64,000 bases of DNA from NCBI RefSeq assembly GCF_000189635.1, contig NW_002476218.1:124001-188000 (forward strand), given 5' to 3'. This stretch comes from Tetrahymena thermophila SB210 (lineage: Eukaryota; Ciliophora; Oligohymenophorea; Hymenostomatida; Tetrahymenidae). The translations under genes were made by a program, and so were the position numbers. Below are positions 37,437 through 49,933 of this stretch, one piece after another. How positions within the stretch are numbered: the first letter of the stretch is position 1; each line of letters starts with the position of its first letter. A model generated the notes under the pieces. That model was not told where the DNA came from and made no database searches. It worked only from the letters and a program-made list of their open reading frames with translations.

Positions 37437-40400
37437 ATATCTTTCTGGTCTATAAAAGTTTATTTTTTTATAAATTTATCATTTATTTAATTTTAAGGAA
37501 TTAGTTGTAAGTTTGAATTGTTGTTGCTGTGAATGCTAATATTATTATTGAGGTTACTAATATTGTTGTTATCTTGAAATACATCAAATAAATCTTCGTT
37601 ATCTTCACTCCTATCTTTCTTCTATTCTAAAATATTTCTAAATTATAAACTCGCTTGATCGAGGATAGATTGATCTTCTTCTTCGTAGTCATAATCATGA
37701 TGTTCTAAGTTTTTATCTTAATAAAAAATAAATTTGATTATTAATAAATTAAAATGCATTAGCAAATAAACAATTTACTATTGGGTTTATATTTATTGAT
37801 TGTTGAGTAAAGTTTATTGAGTGTTTTTTATTGCTCTGAAGAATATAAATTAATTGGATTGCCAGTTAGCTAACTACTGCTAATGTGCTTATTATGTTGA
37901 GAATGAATTCTTTTTTTTATTTATTCGTCTAAACTGAAGAGGTGATGGGTTGGAGGAACAAAATCGAATTACTAAAATTCGACAGTTACATTAAATGTAA
38001 AAAAAAGTGGAATAACAATTTTAATAGGAAAATAATTGCTGTGAGACTTTTCTATGAGTGATAATATATTTGACAAGTTTTAAAAATTTGAAGTTGTAGC
38101 ACCAATTAGTTAAAAAATTGGTATTAGATGTTTTATCTTTATCTTCGTATCTTCTGTTAGCCAAACATCAGTGTTTATTGTTTTTGTATTGACTATTTGA
38201 GTTGTCGATGTGTTTTTTGATTAAATTTATATGCTGTTGAGTTATGGATTTTTTGAGCAAATGTCTATAAATTAATCTATTACAGATCTTGATTTATTGG
38301 AATAATCTATTGGCACAATTGAATGCTTAACAGAGTAATTATAATAATCATCAAAAGTGTTAAATTATTTGAATGGAATATTCTTAAGGAAGGATTCAAC
38401 AGATGAATAGCTTACTTATTCTTAAATTAAGTTTGCTTTTAATTAGTATTTATTTGCCTTTGTTTGTTATATAGTGTCAGAGACATAGTCACCCCTTCAG
38501 TTCTTACTTCTGCTTACATCTAAATCCTTAATTTGCCAAGGTTTTATTTCTTTTTTAGTTTAAATTAGGTCATCGGATTTGTTTTCTACTTTTTGCACTG
38601 AAATATCCTAAAAAACATTTTTTATCGTTAATCTATTATGGTCAATAATGAGCAAGTCTCCATTTTCCTTTAATAAAATACTCCAGGCACCTTTGTTCCA
38701 TTTTTCTTTTTCATTAGTCTCTTTATTATTGCTTTTGCTTTCTTTTTATTCATCATTTGATTGCTTTTCAAAAGTTTAAGTAATTTTATTTTTAAAAACA
38801 TTTTGCATATTCTATGAATTAGAAACATTTTTGCTTTTTTATTGTAAAATTTTTTAATTTATAAGTTAGTTAACATTAGAGTTTGTGGAACTATTTCTAA
38901 CGAAAGAGTCTTTGAGTTCATCTTAACTTTCTTTATTATCGCTTTTTGAAGATGTATTTTATAAATCACTGCTGCTCTATTCTAAATTTGATAGTCCCAT
39001 ATCGATCCTAACAGATTTACCCCTTTTAAATATTTTATAAGTATCTTAAGGTGTCCATTTTTTAATGAAAGGTAATAAAAAAGAGCTTTCTTGTTCCCAC
39101 TTCATTCTACAAGAAAAGTCAGGTATTGTTTCTAAAGTTTGTTATAACATTTGTTTAAGTTTAGATTCCCATTAATTTTATTTATCTTTTTACTAAGCAA
39201 AAAGTATTTATTTTACAATTGATTCATTTTTTTTTGCTATAGCCATTTCCATAGCATTTAACATGCTTGGGAATACTTTTTATCTGGTATCAGATCCATT
39301 TTCACAGCAAACTATAACTGACTCCCTCAAATCCATTTATATAGCTAATTGAAGGGGATTTAAGCCTAATAAGTCTACTTATTAGATATTTAAATAGTTT
39401 TCTTCATTAAATAAATCTTTATTTTTCATTTGAACATTTTAGTCTAAATTATTTTAATCGTTTGGCTTACTAATTTTCAGTTTATTATTCAACAATAGTA
39501 TTTTTCTTAAGAGAGGGAGATTTTAATCAAAAGCAGCCCTATGAGCAGTATAATTTTCAATCCTAGGCAACGGTAATTTGATCCCATAAATAAATAATTT
39601 AAAGTGATCGTATATAGAACTGTATCTTTAAAAGCTTGTTTGCATTTAACAAAATTAATCTTGTGATGAATATGATGTATTTGTACTGTTAAAGTGCCAT
39701 AAAAACTAAAGAAAGGCTTCAAATAAAGATTTAGTTTCGATATCGTACTTTTGTATATAACAAAGCTTAGTTAGGTAATCATTCATTTATTCATAATTAT
39801 AGAAGAAGAGAGCCTAATGCTAAATTTTTCCAATCCTTTATTTGAACAAGCTGACCAAAAACAGACTTATTTTTAATCTATTTTTTAAAAACCCCATAAA
39901 ATCCTCTTCTTCTCTCTTCATTTATTAGTTTTTATCACCGTTAATTTTGGATAAATTAAATTAATTTTTAGAAATAAAGCTAAATACATTACAGTTACGT
40001 AAAAAATCATGCTGTCTCAAAATACTCTCTCTACTCCTCAAATTGCCAAATAGCGCTTATAAATCACTTTCTTCAAAAGAGTAATGCTCATTTTATAATA
40101 ATGTATTTTACTTTTATGTAAATTAATCTTATGAGTTAATTTGAATACCTTCATCAAATTTTGAAATATTTATGCTTTGCTAATTTTAAATTCTTGTAGT
40201 TGCTGGAATTATCTATTATTCGTTTATATTTCTCAATTATTACCCGCTGCTTCTGGATCCATCAGATTATGCAGTTGATAATAAGTTTAATGGTTAGTTT
40301 TTAACAACATATAGACTGCGTGACATTAAATCCTATTACTACTTTTCATTTAACTTTTAATTTTAATTTTATTGCTATTATTTAAAATTTTATTATTCAA

Positions 40401-40893
40401 TTCCATTTTATTTAATTTATCCCTTTCCTCCTTCTTGTATTGGTCCACCTACCTAAAATATTACTTTGATTTCTTTTTCCAGTCCTTCTATAATTATATC
40501 AGAAATTCTTTCTCCCTCATCTCTGCTTAATCTCATTTAAAAAGGGTATTTCAGTTTATTGGCAGAGTCGTTAATTTATGTAAATGAGGCTTATGGTAGA
40601 ACATTTAAACTTTAGGGCTAAAAAACTAAAAATTATTCATGGCTGACTGATGAATTTGGTTCAATTATTCCACCATCTTTTAAAGTCTCATCATTAATAT
40701 TTGTTTAGTAGAAAGTAGGATTATTGCTTTATAAACTTTTCTATGTTTTGTATTCCATTTTAACTTTTTCAGGTATTCTAAAGCTTTTTCTTTCGCTTTT
40801 AGTATTTTTTTCATTTTTAATGTCGAGAAAGTCTGTTTTTATAAATAACTAAGAATTTAGTTTTATTGGTTGATCTTCAGTTTATTTCTTCAT
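37437..40893 (-). CDS. ANKRD13-like protein: ankyrin repeats plus GPCR-chaperone domain
   Basis: Start chosen at ATG 40891-40893 (MKKQTEDQPIKLNSQLFIKT), opening a long Gln/Asn/Ser-rich N-terminal extension of several hundred residues. Ankyrin repeats follow near 39300-39560 (TAHRAAFDQNLPLLRKILLL, VDLLGLNPLQLAIQMDLRES, AMEMAIAKKNESIVKQILFA). The diagnostic GPCR-chaperone-type domain comes next: IPDFSCRMKWEQESSFLPFI, KKWTPQDTYKIFKRGKSVRI, then KGAWSILLKENGDLLIIDHN, VESFLKNIPFKQFN and YFPIKIVIPLFFTFNVTVEF. The same order and motifs occur in ANKRD13 (DFYLELHWDF, PSDACKIYKQG, GFPVKLDIPVFPTITATVTF). The tail is acidic and N-rich, with a UIM-like helix (EEEDQSILDQASLQFRNILE). It ends QKDMKE at TGA 37437-37439. 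Animal ANKRD13 proteins bind ubiquitinated membrane receptors in endosomal sorting. A shorter start at 39921 is possible, but the upstream frame stays open and has the same composition. Confidence 0.85.
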
Positions 40894-41568
40894 AAACGTT
40901 TATAGCTGTTTAACCTAAAAGGCTTAATAGAAAAACTTAATAATATTAATTTTTTTTCTTTTTTGAAATTAATAAATTATTACTTGTTTGTTATTTGTAA
41001 AAACTTTAATATTTTTCTTACTTTTAATTATGTTAGCTTTGCTTTAATAGTTTTTCTTAAATTTTATAAATTAAAATATCTTAAACAATATAATTTATGA
41101 CTTTAAAATACTTTCAAATGATAGTTTAAAATAGACCACTACTTATTTACTATTTGGTAAATATTTTAGTGATTTATTTTGTATTTTTTAATTGATATTT
41201 ATCATCGAAATTAAAATAAAAAATACATAAATTAAATATGTTCAAATTAAACTTTTATAATTCTTTTAGAAAATATTTTTAAAAAAATTATTTTTTTATT
41301 TGCAATTTGAATAGAGTAATTTTTACAGAAATAAGAAATTAAGTCAAATCTTATAGACACTTAGTTAAAAATTAACTTAGTTATAAAATAGATGGTATAC
41401 CTATATTGTATTAGAATCTGTGTCAGTATTGAATAGAATCTGATATTATTTACATGCATTTACTTTAAGTACTCAAAATTGTATCTAAAAAGTTTGTAAT
41501 TTAATTATTTTTAATAAAAAAAGGCATATTTAAATAGAAAATACAGAAAAAAAAAGTGTTAACAAATT
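40894..41568. other. AT-rich spacer between divergent genes
   Basis: About 675 bases between the divergent ANKRD13-like and ThiF-like genes, so both promoters should lie here. I see only A/T-rich sequence, no distinctive site. Confidence 0.6.
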
Positions 41569-43070
41569 ATGGATATAGAAAGCAATAAAATATAGGATAA
41601 TAGCTAAAGTAAAAATGATTACTTTAAAAGATAAAAAACCATTCCAGGATGGAATTAAGAAATTGTGTCCAATACAGTAAGGATTTATAATTATTAATTA
41701 ATTAGTTATTTATTGATTTTTCTATGATAAAAATAAAAGACTGCATTAGTTCTTGGAGCAGGTGGTTTAGGTAGTTGTGTTTCAATTCAATTAATGAGAC
41801 TTGGCATTAAAAAACTTATTTTAGTTGATTATGATGTTGTTGACTATCATAATTTGAATCGCTAAATTATGTTTACTATGTAATCAAAGTTTTTGATTTA
41901 GAAAATACTTATAATTTATCTATTTATTTAGAAATGACATTGGTAAATCAAAAGTTGAGAGTGCAAAGTAGAATTTATAGTTCCATAATATAAGTAATAC
42001 AGAAATAGAAACACATAATATTAATGCTGTAACATAGTGGGAATAAATTGTAGCTTTAGCTAAGTAGTCAAATTTAGTTTTTAACTTAATAGATTATGGT
42101 GATTATTTTGATTTAGCAGTATGTAGTCTATGTATAAAACTTTCTCTCCCTATGTTTTAAGGAGGTACTTTTTGCAACTCGTTATCTGTTGATTATTTTA
42201 CTTCTGATGGTAGACCATGCCTTCTTTGTTTAACTGATGGTTTAAAAAAGGAGTTTATTGAAAAATTAAATCCTTCTCTTATCCTCGAATACAAATCTTT
42301 GGAATTTTTACCCAAAAACGATAACCCTGAAGGATAATCAAACATAGTTATTTGTTAAATGTGTGCAAACTTTATTAACACATTTGTCTTGAATGAGCTA
42401 TTTCCATCTGGGCAGAAAAAATCAAAGTAACATTTATAATTTTATTTTTCAACTACCATTCTAACTCTTTTTTTAAAGGCGTATCCTCCTTTATTTAGAT
42501 CCTATAGATATAATATCTTTTGATTTAGAAATAACTCCTAAATGCCCTTATTGCAGAGAGCCTTTTCATGAAGGAAATAGTTTCCATGAAGTGCAATCAG
42601 AAGAAATCCCATTAAGCAAAGAAGACCTATGGAAAGATATTAAAAATTTATAACTCTAAAAACTTTTCCCATAATATGTCTAGGAAATATAAGTAATTGA
42701 GGGTAGTTTAGGATAAATAGATAGTAAATTATAAATCACTTATAAAGATGGAGCTAAATGGACAGTTTAATTAGTTGAAATATCAAGCATAAAGTAAACT
42801 ATTGTGTATGATGTTATTTAAACATAGCCTTAATTCAGCTGCAAAAAATTTAGAAATATATTTTAAATTTCTTAGCCAGATAATCAAAATGCATTAAATA
42901 CTTGTGAATTATTATGGAGGACAGAATTTTAGGATGACATCACTATTAACGCTTATGAAGATACAAAATATAAAAAATATGATTACTTTAAAAATCTAAT
43001 TGAAACAATTATCACAAATTCAAAAAATGAAGAAGATTAAAATAAGCAATAAAAATAATAATAAAGCTGA
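41569..43070 (+). CDS. ThiF/MoeB/Uba4-type E1-like adenylating enzyme
   Basis: Probable ATP-dependent activator of a ubiquitin-like or sulfur-carrier protein. ATG at 41569 (MDIESNKIQDNSQSKNDYFK). Exon 1 ends at 41676; intron 41677-41739. Exon 2 holds the nucleotide-binding motif LVLGAGGLGSCVS, then LILVDYDVVDYHNLNRQIMF with the family's acidic and RQ residues. Next come IGKSKVESAKQNLQ and NLVFNLIDYGDYFDLAVCS. Likely zinc ligands are PCLLC (around 42220-42235) and KCPYC (around 42540-42555), placed as in MoeB and Uba4. An extra pair, CQMC, lies between. About 150 Q/K-rich residues follow the adenylation domain, with no rhodanese domain as in MOCS3/Uba4. TGA at 43068-43070. The catalytic cysteine of E1s is not obvious. 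tRNA thiolation, molybdopterin or thiamin-type sulfur transfer are all possible. Confidence 0.85.
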
Positions 43071-43190
43071 TGCTTTTTAAATAAATAAATAATTAAGGAT
43101 AATGCTTTATTTGTTAGTTTATACATAGATATTCTTATAAATATATATATTTATGTAAATAAATATCAAAACTTAAATCAATTAGTTTCT

Positions 43191-46100
43191 TCATTTGTGT
43201 GGTTAATTTTATTAATTATATCCTTATGGATATAAGGGATTATATCCGTATGGAACATTTAAGTGAGGGTGTGGGGGGAACATAGGAGGAGGAAGACCTC
43301 CAAAACCTGGTGGGGCATATGGATTAAACATAGGATAACCACCTGGAGGCATTGGAGGAGGATATAAACTGCCTGGCATACCAGGTGGTGGCATAGCTGA
43401 AGGATTAGCTATACCAGGCATGGGTAAACCACCAAAATGACCCATTGTATTTTAATTCATAAATGAGGGTGGGGCTAATTATTTAGAAAATAGTTAATTT
43501 TTAATAATACATGAAATGAAATTTTAGCTACCTAAATGATCACTTCCTGGAGGTAGGATAGGAGGAGGTATAGGTGCTCTAGAAGAGTCTTATTATCTAT
43601 TACTGCCACTCTAACTATTAAATCTATCATTATTTTTATTAAATTAATCATTTGTTTCCCTTCTATAGTCTCTATTTTTATTGAAATTGTTGTTGTAACC
43701 TCCTTATTGGAAGTCGTTAGAATAAGAAGGAGCTGAAGGTCCATTCGAAAATGTTGGTTCTTTTGTATTTTTGTAAAGGTTATCATCTGCTTTGATCATA
43801 AGAAGATTAGGATCTATTTCTATAGCATCAGTAATAAAGCTAGTATTTGTAATTGACTTATTTTAGTTCGCTCTGCCACCAAAGCTACTAAGTAATCTAT
43901 CATCTCCTTCAACTTAATTTATAAATTACTCGAATTAAGTATTGATATCTACATCATTTCCTCTCTCTCTATTTTACTGCTATCTCTCTATATTTATGAT
44001 AAAAGATTTTTTCATATTTATCATATTATTTTATTTTTATTATTTACCTCTCTTAAATTTACAATCAGCTGAAATATGGCCTTTATCTCCACAATAAATA
44101 CACTTGACATCAACCTTATTAAAAGTGGTCCTATTTTTTTTAAAAAAAGAAATCATTAAATTAATGTTTATAAATTGCAACATTTTTACTTTGATTAACA
44201 TTCAAAATCTCTATGTCCAGTTTAATGGCATTTTGAACAAAAATCTCTATTGAGGACATCATGAATGATAACAAGATCTCCTCCCTTAAAAGTATTTTCA
44301 TTAGATTTATCTTCTCCTCTAAGAATTTCATCAACGAGTGTAGCACCCTTTTCTAATTATTCATCAGTATCACCTTACAAAAGAATATGAAGCTTATCAT
44401 TGAAATCATTTTCTACTCTCTTCATTCCGTTTCCTGAGCCTTTACCCTTAATACTAATTTTACAGCCACTTTCCTACTCAAGTCTTTTGTGAGTTTAACC
44501 CTTAGGTCCAATTACTTTTTGTTTTAATAATTCTGCATTTTGTTCTGGTAGATAAATTTTCTTTTGCTTTTTCTAAACCTATATTAATTAAGAAAGTTAA
44601 AATGTAAATTTTTAGTAATAAATATGTTTGTTTTTGACAATTCTTTCTTTATTAAATAATAGATAGATTCTAAATTATTGAAGCTCATTGTATTATTAAA
44701 TTTTGTTAGAAATATATTATTAAATTATTAAAATAATATTTTGAGTTTTGTCTATGTAATAAATATCTCGCTATTTAAATTATAAATAGATTTTTAATCT
44801 TTTTAATTGCTTTCACTTTTTCTTCAATTTTAATCTAACATTGTAAAACAATTTTTGAATTTATAATTATTTTAATAATTTGTTTTAAAATTTAAATAAT
44901 ATTTTCTAATTTTAGTGCATTTATTGTAAGCTTTTTTCTTAAAATTTTTAAATAAATAAACTTAAATATCTTTTTTATTTTATTGAAAAGTTTAGTACCT
45001 TGAAATCGTGAGGAGGAATAAAAGCAGGATTAATTCTCATTGCTTCTTCTATTAAATTATATTTTTCTTTCTACAAAGACTCTTATTCTCTGTAATCTCT
45101 AGTGTTGATTCTTTTACCTTATTCATTGTAAATTGGGTCAGGAGATGGAGACCTACAATCAGAATCATCTTCGAGTGTTTGAATTTTATTAATCATTTTA
45201 TTTTATATTTCGTCTAACCTGTAGAGTCTGATTATGTATTCTAAATCATCATCGTTAATATTTTGAGGAATGTAGTTCAAAGGAGGAGGATGGAAAGTCT
45301 TTTCGTATTCAGGTCCCCATCTTTTTACAATATTAAAATTAAAATACTAAGAAGAATGGTCTTAAAAAAAATACCTTGAAAATTTCTCCTCTTCTTCTTC
45401 TTTTTTATCAGGATATTATTAGCCATACTTATAACCATCTGCTGTAATAGACAAAAGACCATTTCCAGTAGTTAGTCCTTGCAAAGGATTAAATATATGG
45501 TTTACTTAAACTTTTCTTCTCCTTTAAGGTCTATCACCCCATCTTGATTTTCTTTTTGGCAAGTCTTCATTATCTTCTAATTGCTTCTCTATTGGAATTG
45601 TGAAAATAGTTTCACCATCAACTTTAACTTCATCTGCAAAGAAGTAGCCATCCCTTTTAACATTATAAACATCGTAATTTGTTCTATCAAAATAACCACC
45701 ATCTATATATAAATTTAAAAATAAAAAATTTAATATTAATTGTTTTAACTATATAAATATGTTTATAATCTTTCAATCATTCATCTATCAATAGTTCAAA
45801 TTAGAGAATTTTCTTTGTGATAAACTATTTTTTTAATGCAATTTAAGCTAGATTGAAATCTGCAAATAAATATTTAATCCTCAAATTATTGAATGAATCT
45901 TTAAGTTTTTTAAACCAGTAATCTTATTTTATTTTAAAATACAAAACTTAAAATAAATCTCTTCAATCTTGCTGCCTAATTATTTTTTATAATTAGCCTG
46001 CATGCTTTTATAACTTTATTTTGGATTTAAAGATGAAGGTGATTGCGATCAATCTATTTTAAATTAAGAAATTCTATCTCGTACTGTCAATCTCTTCACT

Positions 46101-46241
46101 GATAATGACTTCCTCTGAATCTTTAATTTTTTAAGAATTATTTTCGCTTTGACTATCTTTTTTATCTTTATTTTACTCTTATTAATCTAGATTTTCCTAT
46201 CCTTCAAAGACGCCTAGTGCTATTGGAATTGGATTAGACAT
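43191..46241 (-). CDS. SF1: SF1/BBP, pre-mRNA branch-point binding protein
   Basis: Binds the intron branch point with U2AF during early spliceosome assembly in the nucleus. ATG at 46239-46241 (MSNPIPIALGVFEGQENLDQ). A U2AF-ligand-like motif, PKRKSRWGDRP, lies near 45520-45560. The SF1 helix-hairpin domain follows (YIPQNINDDDLEYIIRLYRL), with the phospho-switch RSPSPDPIYNEQGKRINTRD and INPAFIPPHDFK. The KH domain has KIYLPEQNAELLKQKVIGPK with a GPKG loop and CKISIKGKGSGN. Two CCHC zinc knuckles follow: CSKCHQTGHRDFEC and CIYCGDKGHISADC. The tail is Pro/Gly/Met-rich (PPPGMPGSLYPPPMPPGGYP), ending QPHK at TGA 43191-43193. All family domains are in order. Two knuckles resemble yeast BBP rather than human SF1. 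Several introns, the longest near 45700-46020. It converges with the ThiF-like gene, only 120 bases away. Confidence 0.95.
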
Positions 46242-46663
46242 TTTCAGATATTTATTTATTTACTTAATTTATTAAATTTTTTTATTAAAATATCAAAAAA
46301 AATTTGTAATATCAATCAATAATTTATCAATCTAAATTTTTATTTTTAATATTTCTTAATTAATTTATAAATTAAATGCATCTAAAATATTGCATTATTT
46401 CTAAATCATCTAAAGATTCTTTATTCTAAAAAATCTAGACACATTCATGTTTATCTAATTTGCAATAGATTTTTTTCAAATAATTTAAAATGTTATAATT
46501 TTAATTTAAAAATTAAAAGAATTGTATTGATATTTTTAATTATTTTTATAATCAGCAAATGATTGATTTACATATAAAATTCTAACAAATAATTCATGAA
46601 TATACAATTTAATTAATTAAATTTCAATTTTTGCTTTTTACTAAATTAATTTTTACACTGTAC
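46242..46663. other. AT-rich intergenic spacer
   Basis: About 420 bases between two minus-strand genes, upstream of SF1 and downstream of the MORN gene. No coding-like frame or recognised site. Confidence 0.6.
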
Positions 46664-49135
46664 TCAGTATTTATTTTGGTAATAATAATTTTCACCATTA
46701 TACTCTTCCTAACCATTAAATCCTATCTAATCTCTGGAATATTAAGTATTCGAATCATTTTGTTGGCTGTTTTGTTAATTTGGTGAATTTTCAAAACTGG
46801 CATTTTGAATATTAATTTATATATCCTTATAATTTTTTTTGAAGCTATTTTTTCTTTGATTTAAGATATCGTTTTAAATTTGAAGCAAAGAATTTCTACT
46901 TTACTTATTTTAATTCATTTAATTTTAATTATTTTTAAATTCTGAAGAAACATTTAAATAGTTATCCATTTTTAGCTGATAGTTTTTACCTTTATTTTAA
47001 CTTTTTCCCTATTAGTCTACATGCTTTGAATCTTAGTTTCTTTAGTTTGGGACAGCTACAGAATATTTTTTGATACTTTCATTGTCATTTGTTTAAAAGA
47101 ATTCTGGAGATAAGCCAATTTCATCTTCTTCTCCTTTTTTATAATTCTTTAAATTTGTAGCTTATTAGGATGAAATGTGGCTAAAGGAATTTTGTCTTTA
47201 TGACTTATTTTCATCAAATTAATTTTAAGTTTCTTCTTTCAGCTTTAATTTAAGCTTCAAAAATCTGGCTTTGTTTAAATAGTATTCTGCATTTTATTCG
47301 ATCGCTTTTAATCGTTAAGAAAAAATTTTATTATAAAAATTAAGTGACAAATTTTATTTACTTTGGGTTGGGCTCTTTAATTCTTTAAAATCTCTAAAGG
47401 ATAAGTTTTCTTTGTCTATATCTTCTGAGATTTGATTCAATCTCTATAAATCTTCATAACATAATTCTTTAATACCTTCAACGTTAATTTTATGCAGCAG
47501 AATCTTCTTAAAATATTCCTTGTCATGTTAGCTAGAAGAAAAATTTGAATTGCTTATTTCAACTTTTTATTTATAAACACTCTATTTACTTTCTTCCATA
47601 TTTAAAATCTTTTCGCTTTCTTACTCCTTTTCAAACTACCTACTATAATACTCTTAGCTTATCTGCCTACTTTACGCTGGTTCAAGTTGCTAACCAACTA
47701 AAAATTCTTCAAAAGCATCATCAAAATTTTAATGTAAAGACTAATTATTTTTCTTTTTTTAATTAAATTATGATAACATATTTTCATTGTATTCATTATT
47801 TTCTATAAGATAATCCTGTTTAGTTTAAGAATACCCCATAGACCCATCACGTGAATCCTCTACTGTATTATCAAAACCAAAGGTATTAGCTGAGTTAATT
47901 TTTTAATCTGTATTTTAATTAGAGTTATCATTGGCCGAAAAAATATATTTGGAAATGTCAAGCATTTTTAGAAGTTTAATATCATTTTAGACTAAAAATA
48001 TTAATTCCTCACTTGTATTTTTATAAATCATCATGCATGGATATGCTTTTACCTTATTTTCTAAAGTTAACTTATAAGGGTACCCTTTTCCTTTAATCTC
48101 AAGTTTAACATCTCCTTCTCCTCTAAAAGTTCCTGATATGTAGCTGTTAAACTTTGCATTATAGTAAAATCCAGAACTAATGATACCATTTCTAAAGATA
48201 CCATCATAAATTTCTCCATTTTCTAGCTCCACTCTCCCAGGACCATTTAATTTGGTGTTTGCAAATTTACCTCTAACAGAAAATCTCCCATTCATACTAA
48301 ACATAATCCCCATTCCATCAGGACGAGAACCTCTTACTATTCCATGATAAAAAATTTCATTGTCTAGTTATTGCAATTTGATTTTAAATTTGTCAACTTC
48401 TGTTAAAGAAACTTAATTGAAGAAATTAATATTTTATGTTGTTTAGTTAATAGTTTGATTTTATTGAAAGTTGATTTGAGAAAAAGAAGCGCTTGTTTGA
48501 AGATTATGTCCTTCCAATCTTTCCGTCATTTGTTTGTAATAGGGAGTATCTATCTTTTGTTTAACATTTTCATATATTTAACTAACTTGCTTCTAATATT
48601 GAGAGTTTTAAATTTATTAAAGACTCACTGCATAACTATAATTACTACTTTATTTATTTATATTGTAATAATTTCTGCTATTTAATAGAATCCACTCATC
48701 AGATTCAGAGTCATATCTAACAAAATTTCCATCTATTCTCCCTTATTTCCAAAATCCTGCAATTCTTGATCCATCAAGAAGTGTAAGTATACCAGCACCC
48801 TCAGCCTATTAAATTTAATAAAATAGTAATTTAATTAAAATAAAAATGTTAAATCTTATATTTATTACCTTATTATTATTAAAAAATCCTACAAAATTTC
48901 CTCCATAGGGAAAATAAAGAGTTCCCTAACCTTAAATACTATCGTTGAGCCATTCTCCTATATAAATTTGACCACTATACCAATAAAAAACTCCTTTTCC
49001 TTATCTATGATTCTTATAATATTCCCCCTAATAAATACCTGATTTATAGTCATATATGCATAGGAGCTACATAGGAGTAAAGGTGTGATTAATTTAAGTA
49101 GTATGAATATTCTTGAACTATGAAGAATATTGCAT
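46664..49135 (-). CDS. MORN-repeat protein
   Basis: ATG at 49133-49135 (MQYSSQFKNIHTTQINHTFT). MORN repeats begin early: SGIYQGEYYKNHRQGKGVFY, YSGQIYIGEWLNDSIQGQGT, YGGNFVGFFNNN, then AEGAGILTLLDGSRIAGFW after an intron near 48800-48870. A Q/N-rich linker (about 48400-48690) is followed by a second group: FYHGIVRGSRPDGMGIMFSM, RVELENGEIYDGIFRNGIIS and SYISGTFRGEGDVKLEIKGK. The C-terminal third is Asn/Gln/Ser-rich and disordered, ending ENYYYQNKY at TGA 46664-46666. MORN repeats bind membranes or build cytoskeletal scaffolds and are common in ciliate cortical and ciliary proteins. No kinase or other enzymatic domain is visible, so the exact role is unknown. Confidence 0.82.
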
Positions 49136-49933
49136 TTAATCTTATTATTTTAAAATATATTTTATATCAATATCTATTCAATAAATATGCGTGTTGCTTT
49201 CTTAAATTTAATAATTTATAAATATTAATTTTATTAACAGCTATTTTTTGCTTTTTTTTCAATTTAAGATATGTTTTTTTGTAAACGTAAGTTTGAGTTA
49301 CATTCAACCAAAATTATTTCCAACATAAATTAATTTTTAAAAATATAATTTAAAAAAAATAATTTAATAATTAAAATGTAAAAAAATATTAAAAAAAAAT
49401 AAACAAAAATAGCAAATAGGTAATTAATTCTAATCCTAATTAATAATTAGAATAATATACTTGTTTTTTAGTGAATTTTTTTTTTAATGTTCTAAATAAT
49501 TTATTTATTTATTCTTTAATTAAAATAAATTTTAAATTAATAAAAGATATTATTATTTGATTTAGTTCAAAACAAATAATTATCAATTATTTTTATTTAC
49601 AATCATATTTCTAACTTAAAATCACTTAATCAATAATCAATATATTCTTATTATTTATATTTTTTGCTTTGTTTGAATTTAGTCTATAAATTCATAAATA
49701 TGATTTCTTTATTTATTAAACAATTGAGAATCTTAAAAATAAAATGACTTTAGATGATATCATATTCTTACTTTAATAAAATAATTGAGAGCTAAAATAT
49801 AAAATTAACTTTGTTTTTCTAGAAATAGTTTTAGGTTGAATTAATAAGCTAAACTCGATTTAACTAGTTAGTAATAATATAATTAATATATATAATAACT
49901 AATAACTCAATTATTTTTTTGATAGGTTTTTAT
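49136..49933. other. AT-rich intergenic spacer
   Basis: About 800 bases of A/T runs between two minus-strand genes. No coding-like frame or RNA gene seen. Confidence 0.6.

Noticed and set aside
40009-40875. A plus-strand multi-exon membrane protein (exon MLSQNTLSTPQIAKQR, then hydrophobic segments).
   Set aside because: It lies antisense to the ANKRD13-like gene. Its exons do not join in one frame at the available splice sites, whereas the minus strand stays open throughout with typical Gln/Asn-rich composition.
49136-49933. Possible origin or regulatory element because of extreme A/T content.
   Set aside because: All spacers in the window are equally A/T-rich, so the composition alone has no meaning here.
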